A DNA stretch of 64,000 bases from Aeromicrobium sp. IC_218 (lineage in GTDB: Bacteria > Actinomycetota > Actinomycetes > Propionibacteriales > Nocardioidaceae), in NCBI RefSeq assembly GCF_004336805.1, contig NZ_SJXM01000016.1:1-64000 (forward strand), in the 5' to 3' direction. Shown here in pieces: positions 24,546 through 32,670 of the stretch (positions are counted from its first letter, which is position 1; every line of letters starts with the position of its first letter). Below the pieces are notes generated by a model. The model saw nothing but the letters and a program-made list of their open reading frames with translations, was not told the origin of the DNA and ran no database searches. The position numbers were made by a program, and so were the translations under genes.

Positions 24546-25646
24546 GTGGCGAAAGGAACGGGTCGCGTAACGAGCGTCGACGTGGCGCGCCATGCCGGCG
24601 TAAGCCAGACCACAGTGTCGCGCACGTTCCGGCAGGACCCTCGCGTCCTCCCCAACACCCGAAAGCGGGTTCTGCAGGCTGCAGACGAACTGGGCTACTA
24701 CCCTAACCTCGTCGCTCGGTCGCTGATCACCACCCGCTCCGGCATCATTGCCGTTACCGTCCCTGACGTCGAGAACCCCGTCTTCACCGCCATCATCACC
24801 TCCCTTCACGAGGTGCTTCAGGCGCGCAATCTGAAGATGATGTTGTTCCTCGAACGGAACTTTGAGCAGGGACCTCACGATGTCCTCGCCACGGGGCTGC
24901 CGGTGGACGGCGTCATCATCGCCTCGGCAAACCGCCACTCTCCAGTAGTCGGAGAGATACAGGCGCGCCGTATCCCAGCTCTGCTGATGCAACGCGATGT
25001 CGACGGAGTCGACATCGACCGCGTCATGCCTGACAACGCCCAGGGGTGCCGCGCCATCGCAGACCATCTAGTGTCCTTGGGCCACACCCGCATCGGGATG
25101 ATCACCGGCTCGCCGTTCACCTCCAGTGGGTCGGGGCGCCACAAGCGCTTCGAGGAGGCGCTCGCGGGGCACGGCCTAGCCATGGACTCGCGTCACGTGA
25201 TGACCTCCCCACCGACTTTCACCGACAGCGCCGAGGTCGTCGAACGGTTCCTTGACCTGCCTGACCTCCCCACCGCAGTGTTCTGCAGCAGCGACGCCAT
25301 CGCTGTCTCCCTCCTAGACAAGTGCCGAAGGCTGGGCATCGAAGTTCCGCGCGACCTCAGCGTCGTCGGTTTCGACGACATAGGGCCAGCGGCTTGGACG
25401 TCTATGAACCTCACAACCGTTCGTCAAGACATCGCAAGCCAATGCGAGATTGCAGTCATGATGCTGATGGGTCGCGTCGAAGGGCTCGACCATTCAGCTA
25501 CAGCTGTGGACTCACCCGTTGAACTCATTGTCCGTGGATCGACAGGACCACCACGCTCAGTCTCGCCTGGGGACGGGGCACACCACCGCGCGGGAGCGCC
25601 ACGCCCTGGCGATGACGGTGTGTCTGACGAGGACGACGCCGGCTAA
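24546..25646 (+). CDS. LacI-family transcriptional regulator
   Basis: A 366-residue regulator. The N-terminal LacI helix-turn-helix is TSVDVARHAGVSQTTVSRTF with the hinge LGYYPNLVARSLIT, followed by a periplasmic-binding-like effector domain (GIIAVTVPDVENPVFTAIIT, HTRIGMITGSP, DLSVVGFDDIGPAAWTSMNL). A 35-residue low-complexity tail follows the usual family end. The GTG at 24546 is 23 bp past the cyclase gene, so it is in the ABC operon. It is the only LacI-type protein in the window and the obvious candidate to bind the four operators at 19839-19989, with the imported substrate or its metabolite as inducer. Confidence 0.9.
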   Translation: MAKGTGRVTSVDVARHAGVSQTTVSRTFRQDPRVLPNTRKRVLQAADELGYYPNLVARSLITTRSGIIAVTVPDVENPVFTAIITSLHEVLQARNLKMMLFLERNFEQGPHDVLATGLPVDGVIIASANRHSPVVGEIQARRIPALLMQRDVDGVDIDRVMPDNAQGCRAIADHLVSLGHTRIGMITGSPFTSSGSGRHKRFEEALAGHGLAMDSRHVMTSPPTFTDSAEVVERFLDLPDLPTAVFCSSDAIAVSLLDKCRRLGIEVPRDLSVVGFDDIGPAAWTSMNLTTVRQDIASQCEIAVMMLMGRVEGLDHSATAVDSPVELIVRGSTGPPRSVSPGDGAHHRAGAPRPGDDGVSDEDDAG

Positions 25647-25924
25647 CAGCCGACCTGAGGCGGGGAGCCAGCCTTCAGACGCGGTCCCGATGCCACGACG
25701 GCCACGCCGCCGGGGGAGGGACGACCGGCCGAGTACGCTCGATTTCACGTTTCCGGAAAGGAATAGTCCGGTCGTCGGCCGGCGCCGAGGATGGCACGAA
25801 GCGTGGGAAGCAATTCCAGGTCTGGGGCATCTCAACTCGGATTTCAGGCTAGTCACCTCTCTACGGAGGTTGTCTGGCAGGACGACTCCTGGGGTCTCGG
25901 CAGCAAAGCATTAGAAGCGCAGCG
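25647..25924. other. 278-bp junction between cargo and T4SS region
   Basis: No gene seen. A perfect TTTCCGGAAA (25750-25759) lies inside a wider inverted repeat GACGACCGG (25720-25728) / CCGGTCGTC (25768-25776). This could terminate the LacI gene or be a recombination remnant. Confidence 0.4.
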
Positions 25925-27253
25925 TCACCCGCTGAGTCCTCGTGCAACAGATGCGGCGGCGCGGAGCCAGGCGCGCTGGGTGGCTGGGCGGAGTGCGTCG
26001 AAGTGGATGACGCCGGACTGCAGGGCCTTGTCGTAGGGGATGGTGACGACCTCACGGACGAGGGGCTCGAAGTTGGCGGTGATGCGCTCGACGTTGGGGT
26101 CCTTGCCCGGTGTGCGCTGGGACAGGATCACCACGGCGTTGCGAGCCAGCGCGGCGTTGTGCTCGTCGCGCTCGATCAGCGTCTCTAGGAGGCGGGCGCC
26201 GGCCTCGGCGGTCTCTTCGGCGTTGGTGCAGGGCACCACGAGTCCGTCGGTGTGCTCGATCATGGCGCGCCAGTTCGCGGCGCGTTCGTTGTTGCCCGAG
26301 TCCATGACGATCATTCGGTAGTAGCGGGCGGCGACGCGGTGGATCTTGTTGACGTCGTCGGCGGAGACTTCGTGGCCGCCGTCGACGGACTGGTCTGAGC
26401 GGAGGACGTCGAACTTGTCGGCGGGCTGGTGGTGGGCGAAGTAGCTCATCTCAGCGGACTGGGCGCCGGTGCCGAGGAGCTGGTCGACGCGGGGCAGCAG
26501 GTCCAGGACGGTGTTGTCGTGGTTGGAGCCCTGGGTGCGCCAGGCGAGGGTGCCGCGGGTCTCGTTGTTGTCCCAGGCCAGCACCCCGGCGCCGCCGTAG
26601 CGGGCGAACACGGCCGACAGCATGGCGGTCGTTGGCGTCTTGTTCGCGCCACCCTTGCCGTTGGCCACGGCGATCGTGCGCGGCCCGGGCCAGTGCTGGG
26701 AGACGAGCTGGACGTCCTGGCGCCACTCCTTCTCGGCCGGTCCGGGACCGACACGAAGCCCGAATCGGTTGAGCGAGCCGCGCCAGCCCTGCTTGGCGGG
26801 CTGGATCACCGGGCCCTCGGAGATGAAGCTCTTGCGGGCGTGCCGGGGAGCGGTGGGGGAGACGTGCACCTCCGTGGCCGCCGCCGGGTGGCCGCCGGCG
26901 GCGGCGGTCGTGACCCACGGGTTGGTCGTGGGTGCGGGGTCGTCGTCGGAAGCGACGACGTGCAGGCCGGTGCCGCGGTGGGTGCGCTCGAGGTCGCGCG
27001 CCTCGGTCTCGGTGATGGGTGCGACGTCGCCGGTGGATCCGTCCGGGTTGATGGTCAGGCGCATGTGGCCGCCGGAGTCCGATGCGATGGCCTCGACGGC
27101 TTGGCCGAGCGGCTGGGCGTAGGTGCGGGCGATGTGGTGGACCGCCGCGGTGTGCGGGCTCGGGTCGGCGTCGATGGTGGTGCCGTCGACGGTGACCCGG
27201 TTCCCGTCGATGGTCACGAAGTGGACGGTCGGCTTGCTGGCGCTGGTGGTCAT
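25925..27253 (-). CDS. ParA/MinD-like ATPase associated with the T4SS cluster
   Basis: A 442-residue protein. The first about 190 residues are not recognised (acidic and alanine-rich, with GDVAPITETEARDLERTHRG). The C-terminal half is a deviant-Walker ATPase: TIAVANGKGGANKTPTTAML, whose KGGxxKT keeps both lysines, DNNETRGTLAW as the switch region, and MIVMDSGNN as a Walker B-like strand ending in Ser-Gly rather than the usual DxP. It differs clearly from the window's partition ParA and is the last gene of the leftward T4SS operon. It may position or gate the secretion apparatus; that is inference. AGGAG precedes the ATG. Confidence 0.75.
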   Translation of the reverse strand: MTTSASKPTVHFVTIDGNRVTVDGTTIDADPSPHTAAVHHIARTYAQPLGQAVEAIASDSGGHMRLTINPDGSTGDVAPITETEARDLERTHRGTGLHVVASDDDPAPTTNPWVTTAAAGGHPAAATEVHVSPTAPRHARKSFISEGPVIQPAKQGWRGSLNRFGLRVGPGPAEKEWRQDVQLVSQHWPGPRTIAVANGKGGANKTPTTAMLSAVFARYGGAGVLAWDNNETRGTLAWRTQGSNHDNTVLDLLPRVDQLLGTGAQSAEMSYFAHHQPADKFDVLRSDQSVDGGHEVSADDVNKIHRVAARYYRMIVMDSGNNERAANWRAMIEHTDGLVVPCTNAEETAEAGARLLETLIERDEHNAALARNAVVILSQRTPGKDPNVERITANFEPLVREVVTIPYDKALQSGVIHFDALRPATQRAWLRAAASVARGLSG

Positions 27254-27264
27254 GGCTGCTGCTC

Positions 27265-27870
27265 CTAGGCGGTGGTGATGGCCTCGACGCGCCACGGCGC
27301 GCCGGTGTTGGTCCGGGTGAGAGTGATGAAGACGCCGAGCTGCTCGGTGGAGAGCTGCTTGCCCTGGGCGTCGTGGCGTTGGACGGTGGCCACGCGGGTG
27401 AGGACGACTTGGCTTCCGGTGCTCTTGCCGCCCTCGACTTCGTCCGAGGGCGTGACGGTGACGCTGGTGTACCCGTCGGCGGCGGCGAGCTCGATCCAGT
27501 CGGCGCCGCCGTCGCCTGGCATGGGCTGAGCGACGGCACGGGCGTAGTCGGTGGTGAGCCACGGTGCGGCGCGGCGCAGTCCGTCAGCGGGGGAGTGGTC
27601 GGTGCGGGTGTCGACCACGAACGCGGCGACGGCGGCCGCGTCGGCGACCTCGCCGGCGTCGGTCTCGTCGACGGTCTTGGGGTCAGGCAGAGGTCCTCGC
27701 GGCTGGCCCGGGCCGCCGGGCTCGATGAGTTCGACGCCGTCGGCGTTGAGCTGGGCGTGATCGCCGACGGGTGAGGGCGTGGCCCGGTCGGGCTCGTCGT
27801 CTCTGCCGCTGCAGGCGGCGGCCAGCAGGAGCGCGGCTGTCGCCGTCGCGATCCGGATGCGCGCGTTCAT
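27265..27870 (-). CDS. Lipoprotein of the conjugation cluster
   Basis: A 201-residue protein with a lipoprotein signal (MNARIRIATATAALLLAAAC, Cys20), a short linker, and a globular domain (VAAFVVDTRTDHSPADGLRR, APWLTTDYARAV, VLTRVATVQRHDAQGKQL, WRVEAITTA). The last part resembles the NTF2-like fold seen in VirB8/TraH-type and TcpC-like components. The ATG overlaps the stop of the transglycosylase gene (ATGA). It is probably an envelope component of the transfer channel. Confidence 0.65.
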   Translation of the reverse strand: MNARIRIATATAALLLAAACSGRDDEPDRATPSPVGDHAQLNADGVELIEPGGPGQPRGPLPDPKTVDETDAGEVADAAAVAAFVVDTRTDHSPADGLRRAAPWLTTDYARAVAQPMPGDGGADWIELAAADGYTSVTVTPSDEVEGGKSTGSQVVLTRVATVQRHDAQGKQLSTEQLGVFITLTRTNTGAPWRVEAITTA

Positions 27871-28904
27871 GGGCGCAGTCCCTTCTGTCGGAGCCAAGCG
27901 TTGGGGTCGACCTCGTCCTGGGCGTAGCCGCCGTTCTTGGGGTGGACCTCCAGGTGCAGATGGCAGCCGCTGGAGTTGCCCAGGCTGCCGACGTAGCCGA
28001 TGACCTCGCCGGCCTGCACCCGCTGTCCATTGGTGACCGCGGCCCGGCCCATGTGGGCGTACCAGGTCGCGGTGCTTCGCTGCCCGGTAAGGATCTTGAC
28101 GAAGTGCGGCCCGGCCCACGCCGCTTGCGACGGGTCGGCGGTGGCCACACCGCCGGTGACGGCGCGGACGGGTGTGCCGCACGGAGCTGAGAAGTCGTTG
28201 CCGGTGTGGTGCCGCGCCCACATGGACCCGGAACGCCCGAAGTTGTGCTGGTTCGTGTAGCGACCGGGCGCCAGGGGGAGGCGGACGGCGCCACCGACGT
28301 CGCCGATCGCATCCAGGCTGTACTTCGTGGCCGAGGCGTCGAGGATCTTGCGGATGTAGGCCGTGGTCTCGGGGAACGGCGGGACACCCTTGGCTGCGGT
28401 GACGTTGCCCATGCCAGCGTTGTAGGCGGCCAGGGTCAGCTCCAGCGGTTCACCGCTGATGACCCTCAGCTGGATCTTGTCGCGGACCTGCCGCGCGAGC
28501 GCGCACATGAGATCGGCCTGTGAGCCGATGGAGTCGTGCGGGTCGAAGACGTCGACCCGACCGTCGCGGCTGTAGTCCTTGCCCCAGGTGTTCCACGTGC
28601 CCGGCATGAACTGGCTGATGCCCTGGGCCCCCGCGGGCGAAGTGGCGCGGGGATTCCACCCGGACTCACTGTCGATCTGGGCAGCCAGGACGGAAGCACT
28701 GATCTCCTTGCAACGCTGTCCGGCCTTGAGCACCGAGTCACGGAACTCGGCCGGGATCGCGTCGCTGTTCACCTCGCCAGTGAGGTCGGCGGCCGCGGCG
28801 TTGCGGTCGGCGACGAGCACCGCCGGCAGCATGACGAGCGCGAGCAACGCCGTCGCGACGGCGGCCGCGATGTAGACGACTGAGCGTGTTCCCCCCTGGT
28901 CCAC
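27867..28904 (-). CDS. VirB1-like bifunctional cell-wall hydrolase: lytic transglycosylase plus M23 peptidase
   Basis: A 345-residue protein with a membrane anchor (residues 9-32). A soluble lytic transglycosylase domain follows with catalytic Glu80 in DSESGWNPRATSPAGAQGIS, and AAYNAGMGNV. The C-terminal LytM/M23 domain has HHTGNDFSAPCGTPVRAVT and HLHLEVHPKNGG, which carry the zinc ligands. Together they cut glycan and peptide to open the wall for the T4SS, as TcpG/TraG-type hydrolases do in Gram-positive conjugation. Start is GTG at 28904, immediately after the stop of the preceding small HTH gene. Confidence 0.9.
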   Translation of the reverse strand: MDQGGTRSVVYIAAAVATALLALVMLPAVLVADRNAAAADLTGEVNSDAIPAEFRDSVLKAGQRCKEISASVLAAQIDSESGWNPRATSPAGAQGISQFMPGTWNTWGKDYSRDGRVDVFDPHDSIGSQADLMCALARQVRDKIQLRVISGEPLELTLAAYNAGMGNVTAAKGVPPFPETTAYIRKILDASATKYSLDAIGDVGGAVRLPLAPGRYTNQHNFGRSGSMWARHHTGNDFSAPCGTPVRAVTGGVATADPSQAAWAGPHFVKILTGQRSTATWYAHMGRAAVTNGQRVQAGEVIGYVGSLGNSSGCHLHLEVHPKNGGYAQDEVDPNAWLRQKGLRP

Positions 28905-28906
28905 GC

Positions 28907-29140
28907 TCAGGACTCGCCTTCGCCCCGTACGCGGCTCAGAAGTACGGACTTGGAGAACCTTCGGGTGTTCCCGATGAGCGTCGAGGGAACGTCGCCGCGT
29001 TTCGCCGCCCGGTCGAGGTGACCCTGCGAGATCTGCAGGAGCCAGGCCGCTTGCGGCTTAGTCAGGATCTCGGGCAGCTCCTCGATGAGCTCGAGCGTGG
29101 GCGGTCCTTGCGGGACTGCGCGGGCGTCGGCGGCGGTCAT
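28907..29140 (-). CDS. Small excisionase/MerR-type DNA-binding protein (77 aa)
   Basis: The core LTKPQAAWLLQISQGHLDRA then AKRGDVPSTLIGNTRRFSKS is the helix-turn-helix of DNA-binding proteins of the excisionase (HTH_17) class: helix, turn, helix and a wing ending in R.f. It is next to a second such gene and upstream of the hydrolase gene in the T4SS operon. It may regulate transfer genes or be a recombination directionality factor; no integrase is visible in the window. Confidence 0.7.
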   Translation of the reverse strand: MTAADARAVPQGPPTLELIEELPEILTKPQAAWLLQISQGHLDRAAKRGDVPSTLIGNTRRFSKSVLLSRVRGEGES

Positions 29141-29159
29141 GACGCCACCGCGCCGGAGA

Positions 29160-29426
29160 TCAGTCGGCGGTGGAGTCGCCGGCGTCGCCGGCTTCCTTGT
29201 TCACCTGGTCCGGGGACGTGCCCTCGCGGATGATCTGCTCGATCTGTGACTTGGAGAATCGCCAGCGGTTCCCAAACTGGCGTCCCGGCAGAACCCCGTC
29301 GGCCGCCCAGCGGCGCACCTGGGGCGTCGAGGCGCTGAGGATGAGTCCCACCTGCTCGGCGGTTAGCACCTCCGGCAGCGCGTCGTAGTCCGCGGCAGTG
29401 AACCGCTCGCCGTTGCCTCTGCTCAT
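29160..29426 (-). CDS. Small excisionase-type helix-turn-helix protein (88 aa)
   Basis: LTAEQVGLILSASTPQVRRW then AADGVLPGRQFGNRWRFSKS is a clear HTH_17/excisionase-like domain, related to the 77-residue protein downstream (both end the wing in RFSKS). It is the first gene of the leftward half of the T4SS locus and diverges from the gene at 29524. It is probably a local regulator of the divergent transfer operons. Confidence 0.72.
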   Translation of the reverse strand: MSRGNGERFTAADYDALPEVLTAEQVGLILSASTPQVRRWAADGVLPGRQFGNRWRFSKSQIEQIIREGTSPDQVNKEAGDAGDSTAD

Positions 29427-29523
29427 GATTCGGCAGCGTATCGCGCACTTCGTCCCCCTTCAGACCTCAGGCCGCACCGGCGATGGTCGGCCAGCCTTTC
29501 GCAACAGGCTAAGGGGTAAGAGA

Positions 29524-30297
29524 GTGACAGATCTAGTTCAACAGCATCTAAAAACGATTTGGGGCGATATACGCGCACCAAGGCCCAGTTCGCTACAGGT
29601 TGCGCAAGATATGTCGATCGTGGGAGTCTCGGGACAAGGAGAGTTGCGCGAGCGAGTGCTCAGCGGGCTTCCGATCACGATGACGATTCGGGGGAATGGT
29701 CACATGACGATAAGCAACGACACGGGCGTGTCCCCGTGGATGGTGCCCCCGATCGGGGACGAAACGTCATCTCCCTCACGTGGGCATGACTATCACGACT
29801 TCGAGCGCTCCGTCGCTGCCCCGGTGCCGAAACGTCCCCTGACCAGTCGAGTGACCGAGCGGCCCGATTCGATCGAGCCCTTCGTGTGGGTCGCCGCACA
29901 CGGCGGCGCAGGAGCGACATCGTTGCGCCAGGGGAGCGGGGCTGGACTCGACCTCACCGGTCAGTGGCCGGACCCCGAGCTGGGCTGGCCCAGCCGAGTC
30001 GTCCTGGTGTGCCGCAGCAACGCGGCCGGCCTCGACGCAGCCGGTCGGATGCTCCAGGAGTGGGTCTCCCGAGCCGTCCCGGACGTTCGCGTTCTCGCCG
30101 TGGCTGTGGTGGCTGATGCCCCGGCACGTCCCACGAAGTTGATGCGGGCGCGCCTTGTCGAGCTCGGCTCGATCGCTCCGCGCGTCTTGAACATGCCGTG
30201 GGTCGACCAGTGGCGCGATCACCCCTACGTGGCCGACCCGGCTGCTGCTGCGCTCGCCACTCGAATCAAGGACCTGTTGGACCAGCAGAACGCCTGA
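29524..30297 (+). CDS. P-loop-like protein of the T4SS operon (DUF6668-like)
   Basis: A 257-residue protein. The middle PFVWVAAHGGAGATSLRQG has the position of a P-loop strand but lacks the GK[ST] lysine. It is followed by VVLVCRSNAAGLDAAGRML, VPDVRVLAVAVVADAPARPT and RVLNMPWVDQWRDHPY. This matches my recollection of a family (DUF6668) in actinobacterial conjugative elements, but I cannot search. It may be a degenerate ParA/MinD-type protein. The GTG at 29524 is preferred because of AAGGGG upstream; ATG at 29611 lacks a ribosome site. First gene of the rightward T4SS operon. Confidence 0.6.
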   Translation: MTDLVQQHLKTIWGDIRAPRPSSLQVAQDMSIVGVSGQGELRERVLSGLPITMTIRGNGHMTISNDTGVSPWMVPPIGDETSSPSRGHDYHDFERSVAAPVPKRPLTSRVTERPDSIEPFVWVAAHGGAGATSLRQGSGAGLDLTGQWPDPELGWPSRVVLVCRSNAAGLDAAGRMLQEWVSRAVPDVRVLAVAVVADAPARPTKLMRARLVELGSIAPRVLNMPWVDQWRDHPYVADPAAAALATRIKDLLDQQNA

Positions 30298-30338
30298 TTG
30301 GCCCGCCGGGCGAGTCAGCAGAACCGAAGGAGTAGCCC

Positions 30339-30617
30339 ATGTTCACGAACCTCTACGTGACGGTCGCGACGTCGATCCCCAATCCGTCACCCGAAGCGCC
30401 GCCCGAGCTGGAGGGCAAGGTGAGCACGATCCTCGGCCTCGGCATGTGGCTGGTGATGGTGGCGTGCGTCGCTGGCGTGCTCATCTGCGCCGGGAAGATG
30501 GCGCTGGCGTACCGCCGCGGTGAGCTTGCCGAGTCGTTCGGCTCGCTTGCCGGCGTCGGCGTCGCCTGCATTCTCGGCGCGAGCGCATCGGGCTTCGTCA
30601 ACTTCCTGATGCTCTGA
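30339..30617 (+). CDS. Two-helix membrane protein, VirB2-pilin-like position
   Basis: A 92-residue protein. A 30-residue N-terminal part with IPNPSPEAPPELEGKVS is followed by two hydrophobic helices (ILGLGMWLVMVACVAGVLI and FGSLAGVGVACILGASASGF) separated by a short basic loop, KMALAYRRGELAE. Size, two-helix topology and position in front of VirB6/VirB4-like genes resemble VirB2/TrbC pilins. AAGGAG precedes the ATG. Confidence 0.65.
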   Translation: MFTNLYVTVATSIPNPSPEAPPELEGKVSTILGLGMWLVMVACVAGVLICAGKMALAYRRGELAESFGSLAGVGVACILGASASGFVNFLML

Positions 30618-30652
30618 CCAAGCACTGAAACGAACCTGCCGGGGGGCACACC

Positions 30653-31381
30653 ATGTACGAAACGTCGCCAGATGGCCGTCGTCTGAGCCTGCGGTGGCTG
30701 CTTATCGGAGCCGTCCTGCTGGTCCTGGTCGCCGTGGCGGTCACGCTCCTGGTCGTCGAGCGGCAGGACAGCGGCGGAGACGCCGTGGCCTCGCCCACCA
30801 CCGAGCCGACGACGGCCCCGAGCCCGACGGACCCAGCTCCTACCGACGGCGAGAGCTACGAGTCTGCGTGCGGCCTGCGAGGCGGCAGCCTCCAGATGCC
30901 CACCCAGGAGCCTGCAGACCTCAAGTGGGAGCGTGCCGACGGCTGGGCGTTCCCGGTCTCGCCGTCGGCCGGACCTGGTCGGCGACCCGCCGACGGGCCC
31001 TGGAGCTGCTTCGCCCGAACTCCGATGGGCGCGGCGTTGGCCGCGTACACGATCGGTTTTCGTCTGGCAGTAGTCGAGGACTTTGAGGCCGCAGTCCGCC
31101 AGCAGGTCGCACCTGGGGTGGGTCAGCAGGCGCTCCTGCAGCTCGGCCAGGAGCCCGCGGAGGACACCGTCGACACCAAGGGCTTCGTGATCGAGAGCTA
31201 CAGCCCCGACGCTGCGGTGGTGAGCTACCTCCTGGTCCAACAAGGCCGGAACTTCACCTGCTCGACCGAGGTGCAGTGGCGCGACGGCGATTGGGTCCTC
31301 CGAGCCCTGGCTGACGGATCCACTTCTTCGGGATGCATCGAGTCGACGCCCACTCGCTATGTGCCTTGGGGCGATCAGTAA
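30653..31381 (+). CDS. Membrane-anchored T4SS protein (VirB8/TcpC-like topology)
   Basis: A 242-residue protein. A cytoplasmic N-terminus (MYETSPDGRRLSLRW), one membrane helix (LLIGAVLLVLVAVAVTLLVV), a Pro/Thr-rich linker of about 30 residues and an extracellular domain with two Cys-containing segments (SACGLRGG, GPWSCFART) and an NTF2-like-looking C-terminus (FTCSTEVQWRDGDWVLRAL). One-pass topology with an external domain fits a VirB8 equivalent. Its TAA overlaps the start of the VirB6-like gene (TAATG). Confidence 0.65.
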   Translation: MYETSPDGRRLSLRWLLIGAVLLVLVAVAVTLLVVERQDSGGDAVASPTTEPTTAPSPTDPAPTDGESYESACGLRGGSLQMPTQEPADLKWERADGWAFPVSPSAGPGRRPADGPWSCFARTPMGAALAAYTIGFRLAVVEDFEAAVRQQVAPGVGQQALLQLGQEPAEDTVDTKGFVIESYSPDAAVVSYLLVQQGRNFTCSTEVQWRDGDWVLRALADGSTSSGCIESTPTRYVPWGDQ

Positions 31382-32670
31382 TGGCCTGCCCGGTCTACAA
31401 GCCGTGGGAGTGCGCGATCGACGGCGCCAAGGAGGCCGCTGGCGGCGTAGCCAAGAACGCGGGACAGTCCGCGATGGAGGGCGTGGCCGACTTCTTCACT
31501 GAGGCCGCCGAGTGGGCGGTCAAGAACCTCACCACCGCCTGGCTCAACGCCCCCGCCCCGGACGTCGAGTCGGCGAACTCGCCGTCGATGTGGCTGCAGG
31601 ACCGGCTGTCGTACTTCGTGGCCGTGGCCATGATCGCGGCGTTCTTCGTCGCGGCGTACCGCCTGGCCACCATGCCGCGTGTGCAGCACATTCGAGACCT
31701 CGGCGACTCGATCGTGCGCGTCGTCCTGGTGACCACGGTGGGCGGTCTGCTCATCACCACCGGCGTGGAGATCGGCGAGATCTTCTCGGACTGGATCCTC
31801 GAGCAGGCCGACGTCGACCTCGACGGCCTCGCGATCGCCGGGCTCGCCAGCCCCGGGCTCATGCTCATCTTGGCGCTGGTCATGCTCCTGGCCCAGCTGA
31901 TCCAGCTGGTCCTGATGATCGTGCGAAACGCGATGATCGTGTACCTCGCCGCCGTGCTTCCGCTCGCCGCCGCCTCGAGCACGACCGCCGCTGGGAAGCA
32001 GTGGTGGTCCAAGAGCGTCGCGTGGCTCGTGGCGTTCATCCTCTACAAGCCGGTCGCCGCGTTGATCTACGCGGGCGCGTTCAAGATGCTCTCGAGCGAG
32101 AACAACATCACCACGCGGATCACCGGCGTGGTCGCCGTGGTGATGGCGGTCTTGGCCCTCCCGGCCATCATGCGGTTCATCGTCCCGGCGACCGCTTCGA
32201 TGGCGGCGGGCAACGCCGGCGCGATGGCGCTCGGCTTCACCGGCGCCGCCGTGGCCACCGGCGCCGCGGTGGCTAGTGGCGGAGCATCGGCCGCTTCCGG
32301 TGCAGGCTTCAGCGGATCGAGCGCCGGCGTCGGCGCCACGACCGGAGGAAACGGTGGCGGGGCGGCAGCCCTCGCCTCGAACGGCCCGAGCGGCGCACCC
32401 GACACCGGCGGATCGGCGAGGCCCGCGGGCGGTCCCAGCTCGGCGCCTCAGTCCGGCACCGAGCAGAGCAGCGACGACGCCGCGAAGGTTCCCGCCGGCG
32501 TCGGCGCCGCCGCGGTAGGCAACGACCAGGCCGCCCCGAACGGACCCGCAGCGAGCGGCGCGACCGGAGGAACCTCCGTCGACCATGTCGTGACCGCCGC
32601 TCAGATGGGCCAGTCGATCGGCCAGACCACAAGCGACACCGCCTCCGGCGCGGTGGAGGAGGAACGATGA
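31381..32670 (+). CDS. TrbL/VirB6-like multi-pass conjugal transfer protein
   Basis: A 429-residue protein. After an N-terminal helical segment (residues 1-60) come about six membrane helices: FVAVAMIAAFFVAAYRLA, VRVVLVTTVGGLLITTGV, LMLILALVMLLAQLIQLVLM, NAMIVYLAAVLPLAAASS, VAWLVAFILYKPVAALIY and ITGVVAVVMAVLALPAIMRF. A long Gly/Ala/Ser-rich tail from about residue 275 to the end is probably disordered. The WWSKSVAWLVAFILYKPVAA segment is typical of TrbL/VirB6 proteins in actinobacterial systems. It forms the inner-membrane channel. Confidence 0.82.
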   Translation: MACPVYKPWECAIDGAKEAAGGVAKNAGQSAMEGVADFFTEAAEWAVKNLTTAWLNAPAPDVESANSPSMWLQDRLSYFVAVAMIAAFFVAAYRLATMPRVQHIRDLGDSIVRVVLVTTVGGLLITTGVEIGEIFSDWILEQADVDLDGLAIAGLASPGLMLILALVMLLAQLIQLVLMIVRNAMIVYLAAVLPLAAASSTTAAGKQWWSKSVAWLVAFILYKPVAALIYAGAFKMLSSENNITTRITGVVAVVMAVLALPAIMRFIVPATASMAAGNAGAMALGFTGAAVATGAAVASGGASAASGAGFSGSSAGVGATTGGNGGGAAALASNGPSGAPDTGGSARPAGGPSSAPQSGTEQSSDDAAKVPAGVGAAAVGNDQAAPNGPAASGATGGTSVDHVVTAAQMGQSIGQTTSDTASGAVEEER